In this document: one piece after another, positions 39,792-48,207 of the stretch
Numbering within the stretch: position 1 is the stretch's first letter
Layout: each line of letters begins with the position of its first letter
Origin: Muribaculaceae bacterium
GTDB taxonomy: Bacteria; Bacteroidota; Bacteroidia; Bacteroidales; Muribaculaceae
Direction of reading: 5' to 3'
Length of the DNA stretch: 64,000 nucleotides
Assembly: GCA_014867205.1 (NCBI GenBank)
Contig: WGUO01000014.1
Coordinates: 1-64,000 of the forward strand
The notes under the pieces: generated by a model
Database searches by the model: none
What the model was told of the DNA's origin: nothing
What the model saw: only the letters and a program-made list of their open reading frames with translations
Translations under genes and position numbers: made by a program

Positions 39792-39822
39792 AAAAAAATA
39801 ACAGACCCTCTTCGCAAGAGTC
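39792..39822 (-). promoter_or_regulatory. Terminator-like hairpin in the greA leader
   Basis: On the minus strand GACTCTT-GCG-AAGAGGGTC (39822-39804) forms a 7-bp stem with a two-base bulge, followed after TGTTA by T7 (39798-39792). It lies about 16-46 bases after the predicted start and before the greA ATG, so it could attenuate greA or release a short RNA. Confidence 0.4.
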
Positions 39823-39842
39823 CATTAACCTCATTCACGCCA

Positions 39843-39874
39843 CAAAATTAACGCTTAATTTCCGATTATCCAAA
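39843..39874 (-). promoter_or_regulatory. Promoter of greA
   Basis: On the minus strand TTTG (39871-39874), 20 bases, then TAATTTTG (39843-39850): exact consensus. Confidence 0.7.
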
Positions 39875-40026
39875 CATTTCTTAATTTTCATGGAGTTATT
39901 TCAACCCGAATTAACGTTTTTTATTAAAAAACCGACAAAAAAGCAACTTTTGCCCTATGCAAAACCAATGTACTGTCCAATTATCCTTTCTTCCACCAGC
40001 GGTCTCACCATTCCCATACCCCCCTA

Positions 40027-40057
40027 TTGTATATTCCGATGTAAAGCACTATCTTTG
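40027..40057 (+). promoter_or_regulatory. Promoter of the small orphan gene
   Basis: TTG (40027-40029), 20 bases, then TATCTTTG (40050-40057). The ATG at 40109 follows after about 47 bases. Confidence 0.6.
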
Positions 40058-40108
40058 TTAAAGATATGCACTAACCATGCAAAGGACCATTGAACTATAA
40101 ACAACACT

Positions 40109-40348
40109 ATGAGCGATTTTCAACATTTCTGGTGCCGGATCAACTATTCGGACGAGCCTAACTGGGCCATAATAAATCTGGATAAGATTTCAGCCATACG
40201 TTTTCCAAAATCTGAAAACGAGTTCTATTATGTGGATTTAGATGGCGACATAACATTTCTGTTCAGCCGAAGGGAAGTTGACCGTCTTCTTTCCGCAATG
40301 GGCAGGTGTGGCCATAGACTTTTTGATGAAGACGGCAATCGGGTCTGA
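40109..40348 (+). CDS. Small protein of unknown function
   Basis: 79 aa, not recognised. It is predicted soluble, with no signal peptide or membrane helix. The middle alternates charged and aromatic residues (AIRFPKSENEFYYVDLDG), suggesting a small beta-sheet, and there is a helix-forming stretch (RREVDRLLSAMGRCGHRL) near the end. A good promoter upstream and a strong terminator at 40381-40413 support a real single-gene transcription unit. Confidence 0.55.
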   Translation: MSDFQHFWCRINYSDEPNWAIINLDKISAIRFPKSENEFYYVDLDGDITFLFSRREVDRLLSAMGRCGHRLFDEDGNRV

Positions 40349-40380
40349 CAAATGACAAACGGACCATAGAAACAGCATAA

Positions 40381-40413
40381 AAGGCCGCGCCGGGGAATAT
40401 CCCGGGCGCGGCC
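40381..40413. terminator. GC-rich terminator hairpin
   Basis: AGGCCGCGCC (40381-40390) pairs with GGCGCGGCCT (40404-40413), extended by inner G-C pairs around AATAT. It separates the small gene from the converging exported-protein pair. Confidence 0.75.
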
Positions 40414-40449
40414 TCACATTATAATATACGCGTTATAATATACACGCTA

Positions 40450-42276
40450 TCAGAACGCGACGGAGGACTCGGTAGGACCGACCTTGATCACTACGTCGCC
40501 ATCGGCCACAAGCGCCTTGCCGAATGTGTACTCGCCTGAGTCCTCATCCTCTGTGGCAGGATATATCGTGACTGTCTCGCCAATCTTGACGCCCACATAG
40601 AAGTTATCGCCATAGTAGTCAAAGACGGACAGATAGAATGTGGCGCCCTTGTCCATACTGAAGCCCTCGGCAAAGTCCCAGTCGTAGTTGGTAGAACTGT
40701 TCACGCCGTACTGGTCCTCGTCAAAGTATGCGATTACTGAAACCTGGTCACCCACCTCAAGATCCGCATATGTCACGGTGACGACAACATCCTCGGCAGG
40801 CATCACAAATGTGCCATAGGGAAGGTCAAGAGCCACCTCGACTGGTATACCCGATTCAGTGGTAGCTGTTACTGTGTCGATACGTTTTCCCTCAGGCACC
40901 TGCATTGAGATTTTCACAGTCTCGCCCTCGGCATAATACATTGCGTTGCCCTGGCCGTCGAAGTAGACTACCTGCTCTGAAGATGCCTTCCATGCATTAG
41001 CGCAAGTCACAGTGGCCGACATGGAGGTTGCACCCTGGCTTATCGTCACCGGGCAGAGATACATGTCCAGTCCGTAGTGAGTGAAATTGAATGTATTGCC
41101 GTCGTCGGTAGTGGCGGTCATCGGCTTGTATCCCTCCTCAGCCCTGGCAATCAGGTAGACAGCCTCGCCGGGAATGCCGATTGTGGTCGGCACACCATAA
41201 TATATATCGGGTGCGTCATAGAAGGTCGCCTCAATGACATGCTCGCTCTCGACATATGAAACGGGAACTTTATCAAGCATGTCGAGTGTGATGGTCACAT
41301 CATTGGCCGGCATCTGGAAACGCACATAGGCGCGAGAGATCGTCTCGACCTCAGTGCCGTCGGAGGCTGTCGCACCGTTCAGGTAATACTCGTTGTTGAC
41401 ATAAAACTCGGCGACCACCATATCGCCGTCAATGGCACGGTCGGGCAGTGTGCTCTTCTCAAGGTCGATATAGCGCGACCCGGCATTAGCCCAGGTGATA
41501 TTGTAACGGTGATGCTGCTCGCCCGAGACACGCAGTGTCACGTCGCCAGTCACATTCTGGTAGTCGGGACGGATGCTTACATTATAGAGGTTGGGAACGT
41601 TCTCCACAGCATCGAATGAGCATCCGGCAGTATCCTCAACCGAAGTCCAATCTCCGTCGCCCACGCGATATTCTACTGACTTGATCACAAAAGCCTCGTC
41701 GGCCAGCAGGTAGGCATCGAAATAGGTATACCTGCAGTCGGGAGACACTCCATAAAGACGTACATGCGGGTTCTCCTCGAGAGTCATCGTAAAGCCGTTA
41801 TCAGAGAACTTCTGCTGAACACTGTAGCATACCACTATCTCGCAGTCCTCGTCAGGCACGGTGAAAGGAATCCTCAGCTCGGTTACAGGGCTGTAGTTCT
41901 CCGGCACCTCGGGGACTATCACCCGGTCGTTGATGTGGATATGGATATGCTCGAAATGATAGTCCTCAAAGCCGCCATAAAGGATTCCGCCTGAAGTAAT
42001 TGTGAGATATGCGGCCTCACCGGGAGTCAGGACCTGGCCGGCCTCAATGCCAGACACAGACAGAAAGTCAGGCGAAAGATTGGTCACGCTCAGCACGTTA
42101 CAGACCTCGGCAGGCCCGTTCTCGAATGTGATCTCACTTATATCCTTGAGATTGAAGCGTGATGTGTTGCCGTCGGTCGTCTTCACGACAAGAGTGCGTG
42201 CCTCGGGAGTTGCAGTCTGCGCATACACGCCGAGCGTACTCAGCAATGCTGCCAGGATGATGAATATGTTGCGCAT
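40450..42276 (-). CDS. Large exported protein with bacterial-repeat-like domains
   Basis: 608 aa with a signal peptide (IFIILAALLSTLGVYAQ). Residues 25-55 carry LVVKTTDGNTSRFNLKDISE, a segment I associate with exported proteins of gut Bacteroidales. The rest is beta-rich, with repeated modules that end in phrases such as YVRFQMPANDVTITLDM and YGTFVMPAEDVVVTVTY, the hallmark of InlB-B-type or similar bacterial repeats at roughly 300-510. It is probably surface exposed and binding-related; function is unknown. It begins 4 bases after the stop of the next gene upstream on this strand, forming a two-gene unit. Confidence 0.65.
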   Translation of the reverse strand: MRNIFIILAALLSTLGVYAQTATPEARTLVVKTTDGNTSRFNLKDISEITFENGPAEVCNVLSVTNLSPDFLSVSGIEAGQVLTPGEAAYLTITSGGILYGGFEDYHFEHIHIHINDRVIVPEVPENYSPVTELRIPFTVPDEDCEIVVCYSVQQKFSDNGFTMTLEENPHVRLYGVSPDCRYTYFDAYLLADEAFVIKSVEYRVGDGDWTSVEDTAGCSFDAVENVPNLYNVSIRPDYQNVTGDVTLRVSGEQHHRYNITWANAGSRYIDLEKSTLPDRAIDGDMVVAEFYVNNEYYLNGATASDGTEVETISRAYVRFQMPANDVTITLDMLDKVPVSYVESEHVIEATFYDAPDIYYGVPTTIGIPGEAVYLIARAEEGYKPMTATTDDGNTFNFTHYGLDMYLCPVTISQGATSMSATVTCANAWKASSEQVVYFDGQGNAMYYAEGETVKISMQVPEGKRIDTVTATTESGIPVEVALDLPYGTFVMPAEDVVVTVTYADLEVGDQVSVIAYFDEDQYGVNSSTNYDWDFAEGFSMDKGATFYLSVFDYYGDNFYVGVKIGETVTIYPATEDEDSGEYTFGKALVADGDVVIKVGPTESSVAF

Positions 42277-42280
42277 GGGA

Positions 42281-42757
42281 TTATCTGTTTATGAATTTGA
42301 ACGTTCTGTTGTTTACCTTGAAAATATAGATGCCGGGGGCGTGGCTCGTGAAGTCGATGGTCACAAGCTGATGACCGCTGCCTTCGGTCACGAGGGCACC
42401 AGTCGTGTCCCAGACGGCATAATTGATTACATCGTGACCCGAGGCAGTAAGGATGCCTCCCGAATTGGAGATACGGATATCCCCGAAGTCCGAGGGGAGA
42501 CACTCTACGCCGGAGTCGAACGTAAATGTGATATTGACAATGTCGTCAATGTCGAAAGAGCACGGGCTGTCAGAATCCGCCGTGGAGACAATCATCGAGG
42601 AATGGTCGTCGGAAAAGACAATCCTCGTGCCAGGGGCTGCCTCGATTCTCTCCGGTTCCGAGGAACCGGTCGCGACGTTCATTGTCCATGCACCGGCACC
42701 GGGCGGAAAGAGAGCGGCACCGGCACTGATGATCAGGAGTGGTAGAAAATGTTTCAT
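42281..42757 (-). CDS. Exported protein with T9SS-like C-terminal tail
   Basis: 158 aa from the ATG at 42755-42757, which begins the signal peptide (MKHFLPLLIISAGAALF). The middle has FDIDDIVNITFTFDSG, the same type of motif found in the following larger protein. The end (APGIYIFKVNNRTFKFINR) resembles a type IX secretion sorting domain. Probably a small secreted or surface protein co-expressed with its neighbour. A -7 box TATATTTG lies at 42782-42789 on the minus strand, 24 bases upstream, without a clear -33. Confidence 0.6.
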   Translation of the reverse strand: MKHFLPLLIISAGAALFPPGAGAWTMNVATGSSEPERIEAAPGTRIVFSDDHSSMIVSTADSDSPCSFDIDDIVNITFTFDSGVECLPSDFGDIRISNSGGILTASGHDVINYAVWDTTGALVTEGSGHQLVTIDFTSHAPGIYIFKVNNRTFKFINR

Positions 42758-42870
42758 ATTGCGATGAATAGGTTGATGGCGCAAATATACATATCAATAT
42801 TTAAAAATCGGGTCGATACCCGCCTTTCATATCATACAAATTAGCGAAAATGATAAAAATTGGGCCGAAA

Positions 42871-44400
42871 TCAGACCTTACGGTGCTCTTCGGAGGCCAT
42901 TTTCCGATAGAGCGACGGAGTGATTCCCGTCACCTTCTTAAATGTACGGTTAAAACTGACCTGCGAGCTAAACCCGACTGACTCGCCGATAGCCGCGAAT
43001 GTGATGTTCCCGTAGTTATCCTCATCGAGAATACGGCGGCATGCCTCGCGTATGCGGTACTCATTGATGAACGCCGGCACGTTCTGGCCTGAATAGAGTT
43101 TTACTACCTTCGACACATAAGCCACGTTAGAGCCGGCCATGGCCACAACGTTGCCGAGTCCGAAATCGGGACTGAGCCAGTCGCGCGTGGCGTCCATTCC
43201 GGCCACAATCCTGTCATAGAGGGTACGGTTACGTTCCTCCTCCTTCGGATCAGAATCCACGCAGGCCACGTCTTCCTCAGGTTCTTCTGCGATTTCAGGA
43301 TCTTCGTTCTGCGGCTCCTGTTCATGGCGGTCGGGCACGATACCCATAAGTTGACGATCCTTGTCGAAGAGGGCCTTGTAGGCCGCGTCAAGCCTACGCT
43401 TCTGGGATATTATGACAATAATGAACGCGACCGCGAGCACAAGCAGCAATGAAATGACCACTATGATGGTACGTTGGTGCGAGGACTCGCGACTCAGGGT
43501 GTCAATCTGAAGCCCTCGGGAATCAATCTCGCTCTGCTGGTGACGGGCATTAACGCTCATGAATTGCCTAACGTTGACCAAAGAATCCGTAAGGCTGAAA
43601 TATTCCCGCTGGAATCTGCGCGCCTCCTCGAGATTACCATGCGCGGTATGGAATATCATAAGCCTGCGCGCACTCTCGGCCCTGGGCTGAGGATCTTTAT
43701 CGTTCTCAAGCAGTTGCCATTCCTTATTCAGATAAAAAAGCTGCGAGTCGGGCATATTGGCCATCTCATAATATCCGGCGATAAGGCCGGGAGGAGCGGA
43801 ACGCTCATAGTTAGAAAGCCTGGCATGGTTAGCCGCGCTGTCAGCCTTACGGAAATATCCTAACGCTTCCTGGTGGCGAGCGTCATGCTGCGCCACCTTA
43901 CCCCTTATCATGGAATGATGAAACATAAGCGTGCGACTGTCGGCGGCATCAAGAGCCAGAAGGCTGTCGGCCATTGCCGACGCTTCTAAGAAGTTGCCCA
44001 TCTCCATATAGATGTGGGCAAGGTTGGTCAGCGAAAGTTCGGCAAAGCGGGTGTCGCCAAGCCGGCGAGCCAACGGATAGGCGAGCTTATTATAGACAAT
44101 GGCATGCTCCATATCGCTGAACGACGCGTAAATCACCGCCACCGACACATAGGCGCGCATAAGTCTGGACTCGAGTGCCGGATCATTATCCGCGCCGCGG
44201 ATGAATGACAGGTAAAGTTCGAGCGAGCGGGGATAGTCCCCTTCATCGCGTATGGTATTCTCCGCGCTGTCATAGACCTCAATCAACTGACGCCGGGACT
44301 CAGTGCCTGATTTGCCCCCGCTGCATGACGGCGTGACTCCTATGACCGCCATAATGACGATAATATGTAGCAAAACCAATATGCGGGGTTTACGTCTCAT
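42871..44400 (-). CDS. Membrane-bound TPR regulator with AraC-type DNA-binding domain
   Basis: 509 aa. A signal/lipoprotein start (VIGVTPSCSGG), then TPR-like helices over about 35-290 (MEHAIVYNKLAYPLARRL and similar), a membrane helix near 310-335 (TIIVVISLLLVLAVAFIIVI), an acidic linker, and a C-terminal AraC HTH_18 domain at about 415-500 (ITFAAIGESVGFSSQVSFNR, then KVTGITPSLYRK). It is a one-component sensor-regulator with external TPRs and an internal DNA-binding domain. Its position beside the exported-protein pair on the same strand makes those genes plausible targets. A -7 box TAACTTTG lies at 44424-44431. Confidence 0.85.
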   Translation of the reverse strand: MRRKPRILVLLHIIVIMAVIGVTPSCSGGKSGTESRRQLIEVYDSAENTIRDEGDYPRSLELYLSFIRGADNDPALESRLMRAYVSVAVIYASFSDMEHAIVYNKLAYPLARRLGDTRFAELSLTNLAHIYMEMGNFLEASAMADSLLALDAADSRTLMFHHSMIRGKVAQHDARHQEALGYFRKADSAANHARLSNYERSAPPGLIAGYYEMANMPDSQLFYLNKEWQLLENDKDPQPRAESARRLMIFHTAHGNLEEARRFQREYFSLTDSLVNVRQFMSVNARHQQSEIDSRGLQIDTLSRESSHQRTIIVVISLLLVLAVAFIIVIISQKRRLDAAYKALFDKDRQLMGIVPDRHEQEPQNEDPEIAEEPEEDVACVDSDPKEEERNRTLYDRIVAGMDATRDWLSPDFGLGNVVAMAGSNVAYVSKVVKLYSGQNVPAFINEYRIREACRRILDEDNYGNITFAAIGESVGFSSQVSFNRTFKKVTGITPSLYRKMASEEHRKV

Positions 44401-44547
44401 GTGTAATTTGTCGCTAACTCTCGCAAAGTTAAGAAATTTTTCTGTCTTATTGGCCTACTGTCTTTGAAGATGCGGGGTGTATTCCGTTTTTTTAGGGAAA
44501 AGTTGACTGGATTTAAGTAATATCTGATGTTTTTCAAAAATTTTTAG

Positions 44548-44555
44548 TATCTTTG
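44548..44555 (+). promoter_or_regulatory. -7 box upstream of sufE
   Basis: TATCTTTG matches TAnnTTTG, 62 bases before the sufE ATG. No -33 TTTG is present at the usual distance. Confidence 0.4.
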
Positions 44556-44617
44556 AGATTTCAAAACCAAACTTATTCGCGCCACGGCCCTCAGGCCATG
44601 GCGACAAAAATAAAACA

Positions 44618-45049
44618 ATGGCTACAATCAACGAGACTCAAGACGAGATTATCGAAGAGTTCGAGGGCATGACCGACTGGATGGACCGCTACGCCTACAT
44701 CATAGAGCTCGGCAACACACTGCCCCCATATCCCGAGAGCGAGAAGACCCCGCAGAACCTGATAGAGGGTTGCCAGAGCCGCGTCTGGATTGACGCGCAT
44801 TTGACCGACGACGGCCACATCGACTTCCACGCCGACTCCGACGCCATGATAGTCAAGGGAATAGTCGCGCTGCTGATGCGCGTGCTCAACCACCGCACGC
44901 CCGACGAGATACTCGGCACCGACCTCTACTTCATCGACCGCATCGGGCTGCGCGAGCACCTATCGCCAACCCGCTCGAACGGCCTGGTGGCAATGGTGCG
45001 CCAGATCAACGACTATGCCCGCGCCTTCAAGCTGCTGCAGCAGAAATAA
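44618..45049 (+). CDS. sufE: SufE-family sulfur acceptor
   Basis: 143 aa, the usual length. The persulfide-accepting cysteine is in LIEGCQSRVWIDAHL near residue 52. The opening helices (EFEGMTDWMDRYAYIIELG) and the C-terminal LREHLSPTRSNGLVAMVRQI match SufE/CsdE. It takes sulfur from the SufS desulfurase for iron-sulfur cluster assembly. No suf genes adjoin it here, which is not unusual in Bacteroidales. The POT transporter starts 24 bases downstream and may be co-transcribed. Confidence 0.92.
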   Translation: MATINETQDEIIEEFEGMTDWMDRYAYIIELGNTLPPYPESEKTPQNLIEGCQSRVWIDAHLTDDGHIDFHADSDAMIVKGIVALLMRVLNHRTPDEILGTDLYFIDRIGLREHLSPTRSNGLVAMVRQINDYARAFKLLQQK

Positions 45050-45073
45050 TCTAACTTAAATCTATATAACATC

Positions 45074-46597
45074 ATGTTCAAAAACCACCCCAAAGGTCTG
45101 ATACCCGCCGCCCTCTCGAACATGGGCGAACGGTTCGGATACTACATCATGAACGCGGTGCTCGTGCTTTTCCTCTGTTCGAAGTTCGGACTCAAGGAGG
45201 AGACCAGCGCCATCGTCTACTCCTGCTTCTACGCGGGTATCTACGTGCTCAGTCTGGTGGGCGGCCTTATCGCCGACAAGACGCAGAACTACAAGTCGAC
45301 CATCATCTCCGGTCTCATCGTCATGACCGCCGGATACGTGGTGCTCGCGTTCCCGATCTTCGCCACCGCCGACAACCAGGTGTGGCTGCTGACGCTGACA
45401 TGCTTCGCTCTGTTCATGATCGCGTTCGGCAACGGTCTGTTCAAGGGCAACCTGCAGGCCATCGTGGGCCAGCTTTACGACAATCCGCGCTACGCCTCGC
45501 AGCGTGACGCCGGCTTCCAGATATTCTACGTGTTCATCAACATCGGCGGAGTGCTCGCCCCGTTCGTGGCCCCTATGCTGCGCAGCTGGTGGCTCGGTGA
45601 GAACGGCCTGGCCTACAATGCCTCGCTCCCCGCGCTCTGCCATGAGTACCTGAGCCTCAGCGACAGCATGGACACCCAGAACCTCAACAACCTCTACGCC
45701 CTCATCACCGAGGTCGGCGGAAACGCGGCCGGCAATATCCAGGAGTTCTGCACGACATACCTCAACGTGTTCAACACCGGTATCCACTACTCGTTCATCG
45801 CATCGGTAGCCGCCATGCTCATCTCGCTGGCAATCTTCCTGGCAACCAAGAACTCGCTTCCCAACCCGTCAAAGAAGGAGAAAGAGGCTGTCAACGAATA
45901 CTCAGCCGAGGAGAAGGCCCGCATGGCCAAGGAGATCAAGCAGCGCATGTACGCTCTGTTCGCCGTGCTCGGCATCGCGATATTCTTCTGGTTCTCGTTC
46001 CACCAGAACGGCACCTCGCTCTCGCTGTTCGCCCGCGACTTCGTGAAGACCGACTCAGTGTCGCCTGAGATCTGGCAGGCCCTCAACCCGTTCTATGTGA
46101 TTGTGCTGACACCGTTCGTCATGATGCTGTTCAGCCGTCTGAGCCGCCGCGGCAAGGAGATCTCCACACCTCGCAAGATTGCCATCGGTATGGGTCTTGC
46201 CGGAATCGCATACCTCTTCCTTATGGTGTTCTCGGCAATCCAGGGATATCCCTCGGCGGATGCCTTCAAGGCTCTTCCCTCCGCTACGGCAGAGGCCATG
46301 AAGACCGGCCCGTGGGTACTGTTCGTGCTCTACTTCTTCCTGACAGTAGCCGAACTCTTCATCTCGCCGCTGGGTCTTTCGTTCGTGTCTAAGGTTGCCC
46401 CCAAGCATCTGCAGGGTCTCTGCCAGGGTCTCTGGCTGGGTGCCACAGCCGTCGGCAACCTGCTGCTCTGGATCGGCCCGCTGATCTACAACGCATACCC
46501 GATCTGGGTGGCATGGACCGTATTCCTCGGCGTCTGCGGCATCTCGATGGGCGTCATGTTCGCCATGGTCAACTGGCTCGAGCGCGTCACCCGATAA
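45074..46597 (+). CDS. POT-family proton/peptide symporter
   Basis: 507 aa with about fourteen membrane helices. The POT/PTR2 signatures are GERFGYYIMNAVLVLFL on TM1 (ExxER-like) and FYVFINIGGVLAPFVAPML in mid-protein. It imports di- and tripeptides with protons, as DtpA/DtpB do. It ends at a strong hairpin. Paired with sufE by position only, with no evident functional link. Confidence 0.92.
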   Translation: MFKNHPKGLIPAALSNMGERFGYYIMNAVLVLFLCSKFGLKEETSAIVYSCFYAGIYVLSLVGGLIADKTQNYKSTIISGLIVMTAGYVVLAFPIFATADNQVWLLTLTCFALFMIAFGNGLFKGNLQAIVGQLYDNPRYASQRDAGFQIFYVFINIGGVLAPFVAPMLRSWWLGENGLAYNASLPALCHEYLSLSDSMDTQNLNNLYALITEVGGNAAGNIQEFCTTYLNVFNTGIHYSFIASVAAMLISLAIFLATKNSLPNPSKKEKEAVNEYSAEEKARMAKEIKQRMYALFAVLGIAIFFWFSFHQNGTSLSLFARDFVKTDSVSPEIWQALNPFYVIVLTPFVMMLFSRLSRRGKEISTPRKIAIGMGLAGIAYLFLMVFSAIQGYPSADAFKALPSATAEAMKTGPWVLFVLYFFLTVAELFISPLGLSFVSKVAPKHLQGLCQGLWLGATAVGNLLLWIGPLIYNAYPIWVAWTVFLGVCGISMGVMFAMVNWLERVTR

Positions 46598-46635
46598 CGC
46601 ATACCAACCCCAACGAACAAACCAACCTCAACATA

Positions 46636-46661
46636 AGCGGCCGCCCTCACAGGCGGCCGCT
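46636..46661 (+). terminator. Terminator after the peptide transporter
   Basis: AGCGGCCGCC (46636-46645) pairs with GGCGGCCGCT (46652-46661), followed by ATATTTTAT. Confidence 0.85.
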
Positions 46662-46687
46662 ATATTTTATGTATTTACCAATTCCTC

Positions 46688-47902
46688 TTAACCCTTCGCC
46701 TCTTCCTGTAGGAACTGCCGCAGGGTCAGCATACGGATTCCGGCGTAGGTATTCGGCGCCGAGTCACGCAATGTCACAACTATTTTCTCATAATTGTCGG
46801 GGATGCCGACAAGATTGCCGAACTCGCGCTCCATTGTGTCGCCACCTGCAACCGTCACCGCCACCTGTATGTACTTGCACTCGCCATCCTTCTCGGCTAT
46901 AAAATCCACCTCGCGGCCTTTTGGAAGAGCACCTACACTTACTTTATAGCCATCTGTACGCAACTGATTATAAACCACATTCTCCATTAGGCCACCTATA
47001 TCATCGGGGCGGTATCCCACCACCGAATTGCGTATTCCAAGATCCTCAAAAAACATCTTCTCTCCGACCTCGAAGAAGCGTTTCCCCTCTATGTCCCATC
47101 TTCTGACCCGGTCTGTCAGGTATGCATCCTCGATGTATCCGGCATAGGTCTGCACTCCCGAGACGCTGATGCTCATTCGCTGGGATTTCAAAAAATCAGC
47201 AATTTTTTTTGCTGTAAAGAGTTGTCCGATATTGTCAGCGAAGAAGAGCATCAGTCGCTGCAGGAAATCCGTATTTCTAACGTTATGCCTGCTGACCACA
47301 TCCCGGTAGAGTATGGCATCCGCAACACCTGTTATATACTCCCTCCACGTTCGCCGGTCCGGCAGATTCACAAGGTAAGGAAGTCCTCCGTATTCGAGGA
47401 ATAAGGCAAGCGCCTCGTCAGAATCCTCATACCCATGAAATGTAAGGAACTCATTGTATGAAAGGGGGTGAACCCTAATCTCCACACTTCTGCCGGCAAG
47501 CCGCGAGGCAATTTCTGAGGAAAGCATGGTGGAGTTGCTTCCGGTCAGATAGACATCATTTGAGGGGTCAAGTATCAATGAACGCACCACTTTGTCAAAG
47601 CCCTCGACTTCCTGTATCTCATCAATAAAAATGCAGTTCCGTTTTCCTTCGACGATGCGAGATATAATCTCGCGGTGCAGGGTCTCGGCATCCTTGATAT
47701 GCGAGAAGGCAAAATCCTCAAGATTGATAGTTATAATATTGGCCGACGCATAATTTCTGCTTATCTCCTCGGCGACCGCCCTAAGCAGGTAACTCTTACC
47801 GACACGGCGCTGGCCGGTAAGAATCTTTATGATATTCTTACCGATATATGGCCGTATCCGGTCCATATATATATTGCGTGGAATGATTTGTATTTTGTCC
47901 AT
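46688..47902 (-). CDS. AAA ATPase with DUF4143 domain (COG1373 type), copy A
   Basis: 404 aa. Walker A is GQRRVGKSYLL (residues 30-40) and Walker B CIFIDEIQEVEG (about 92-103), followed by the sensor region LTGSNSTMLSSEIA. The C-terminal DUF4143 region ends in a nuclease-like fold: GREVDFIAEKDGECKYIQVAV keeps the first acid but has Gln-Val-Ala where PD-(D/E)xK nucleases have an acid-x-Lys, so it is probably catalytically dead. The cellular role of these ATPases is unknown. The start region is the last unit of a 40-bp tandem array, and the promoter at 47918-47949 lies in the array. It shares the accessory island with a second, diverged copy. Confidence 0.85.
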   Translation of the reverse strand: MDKIQIIPRNIYMDRIRPYIGKNIIKILTGQRRVGKSYLLRAVAEEISRNYASANIITINLEDFAFSHIKDAETLHREIISRIVEGKRNCIFIDEIQEVEGFDKVVRSLILDPSNDVYLTGSNSTMLSSEIASRLAGRSVEIRVHPLSYNEFLTFHGYEDSDEALALFLEYGGLPYLVNLPDRRTWREYITGVADAILYRDVVSRHNVRNTDFLQRLMLFFADNIGQLFTAKKIADFLKSQRMSISVSGVQTYAGYIEDAYLTDRVRRWDIEGKRFFEVGEKMFFEDLGIRNSVVGYRPDDIGGLMENVVYNQLRTDGYKVSVGALPKGREVDFIAEKDGECKYIQVAVTVAGGDTMEREFGNLVGIPDNYEKIVVTLRDSAPNTYAGIRMLTLRQFLQEEAKG

Positions 47903-48030
47903 AGAAGAAACTTTTTACAAAAATAACAAAAGTTTCTTCCATAGACAAAACTTTTGTCAAAATCTTCAAAAGTTTCTTCCATAGACGAAACTTTTCCAAG
48001 AATCAGATAAGTTTCTTTCATATGCAAAAC
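47900..48030. repeat. 40-bp tandem array carrying promoter and start-codon copies
   Basis: Read on the minus strand, the unit is AAAAGTTTTGTCTATGGAAG followed by AAACTTTTG and a spacer. ATG trinucleotides recur at 48021, 47982, 47942 and 47902, the last being the real start, with periods 39, 40 and 40. Because 40 is not a multiple of three, the array is not an in-frame coding repeat. Confidence 0.85.
47918..47949 (-). promoter_or_regulatory. Promoter of DUF4143 ATPase A inside the tandem array
   Basis: On the minus strand TTTG (47946-47949), 20 bases, then TATTTTTG (47918-47925). In the two more distal units the -7 position has decayed (AGATTTTG, GATTCTTG), and one distal -33 is TTCG. Confidence 0.65.
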
Positions 48031-48070
48031 TTTCAGACACTTCTCTATCGGGGAAGTCGAAGATAATGAG

Positions 48071-48207
48071 TAATGTCACTAAAATAACCGTATAGTCTTA
48101 CCTATGCGGAGGTCTGAAAAGACCTCGACCATGAGTAGCCGGGTACACGAACCGGGAAAATGCCGCAGTTCCGCAGCGAAAGCATTTTCTCGGTTCGTGT
48201 GCCCGGC
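48071..48207. repeat. Two-hairpin dispersed repeat, copy 1
   Basis: After TAATGTCACTAAAATAA come a small hairpin GAGGTCT-GAAA-AGACCTC (48109-48126) and a 26-bp long hairpin (48138-48163 with 48182-48207, two mismatches) around an 18-base loop. Copy 2 lies at 63860-64000. A third small hairpin, AGGTGTC/GACACCT, follows at 48223-48242, and a half-motif CCGGGCACACGA recurs near 48323. A minus-strand frame of 119 codons crossing this region is probably a by-product of the repeat. No gene is supported between 48031 and 48722. Confidence 0.7.

Noticed and set aside
39890..40093. 67-codon plus-strand reading frame before the small orphan gene
   Set aside because: It overlaps the orphan gene's promoter elements and has no recognisable features; composition is intergenic.
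47900..48030. CRISPR array or coding repeat as an explanation for the 40-bp units
   Set aside because: Units are adjacent without unique spacers, and 40 is not a multiple of three; the promoter-unit reading fits better.
48071..48207. Integron attC site or hammerhead ribozyme
   Set aside because: The conserved attC core boxes and the hammerhead CUGAUGA core are absent.
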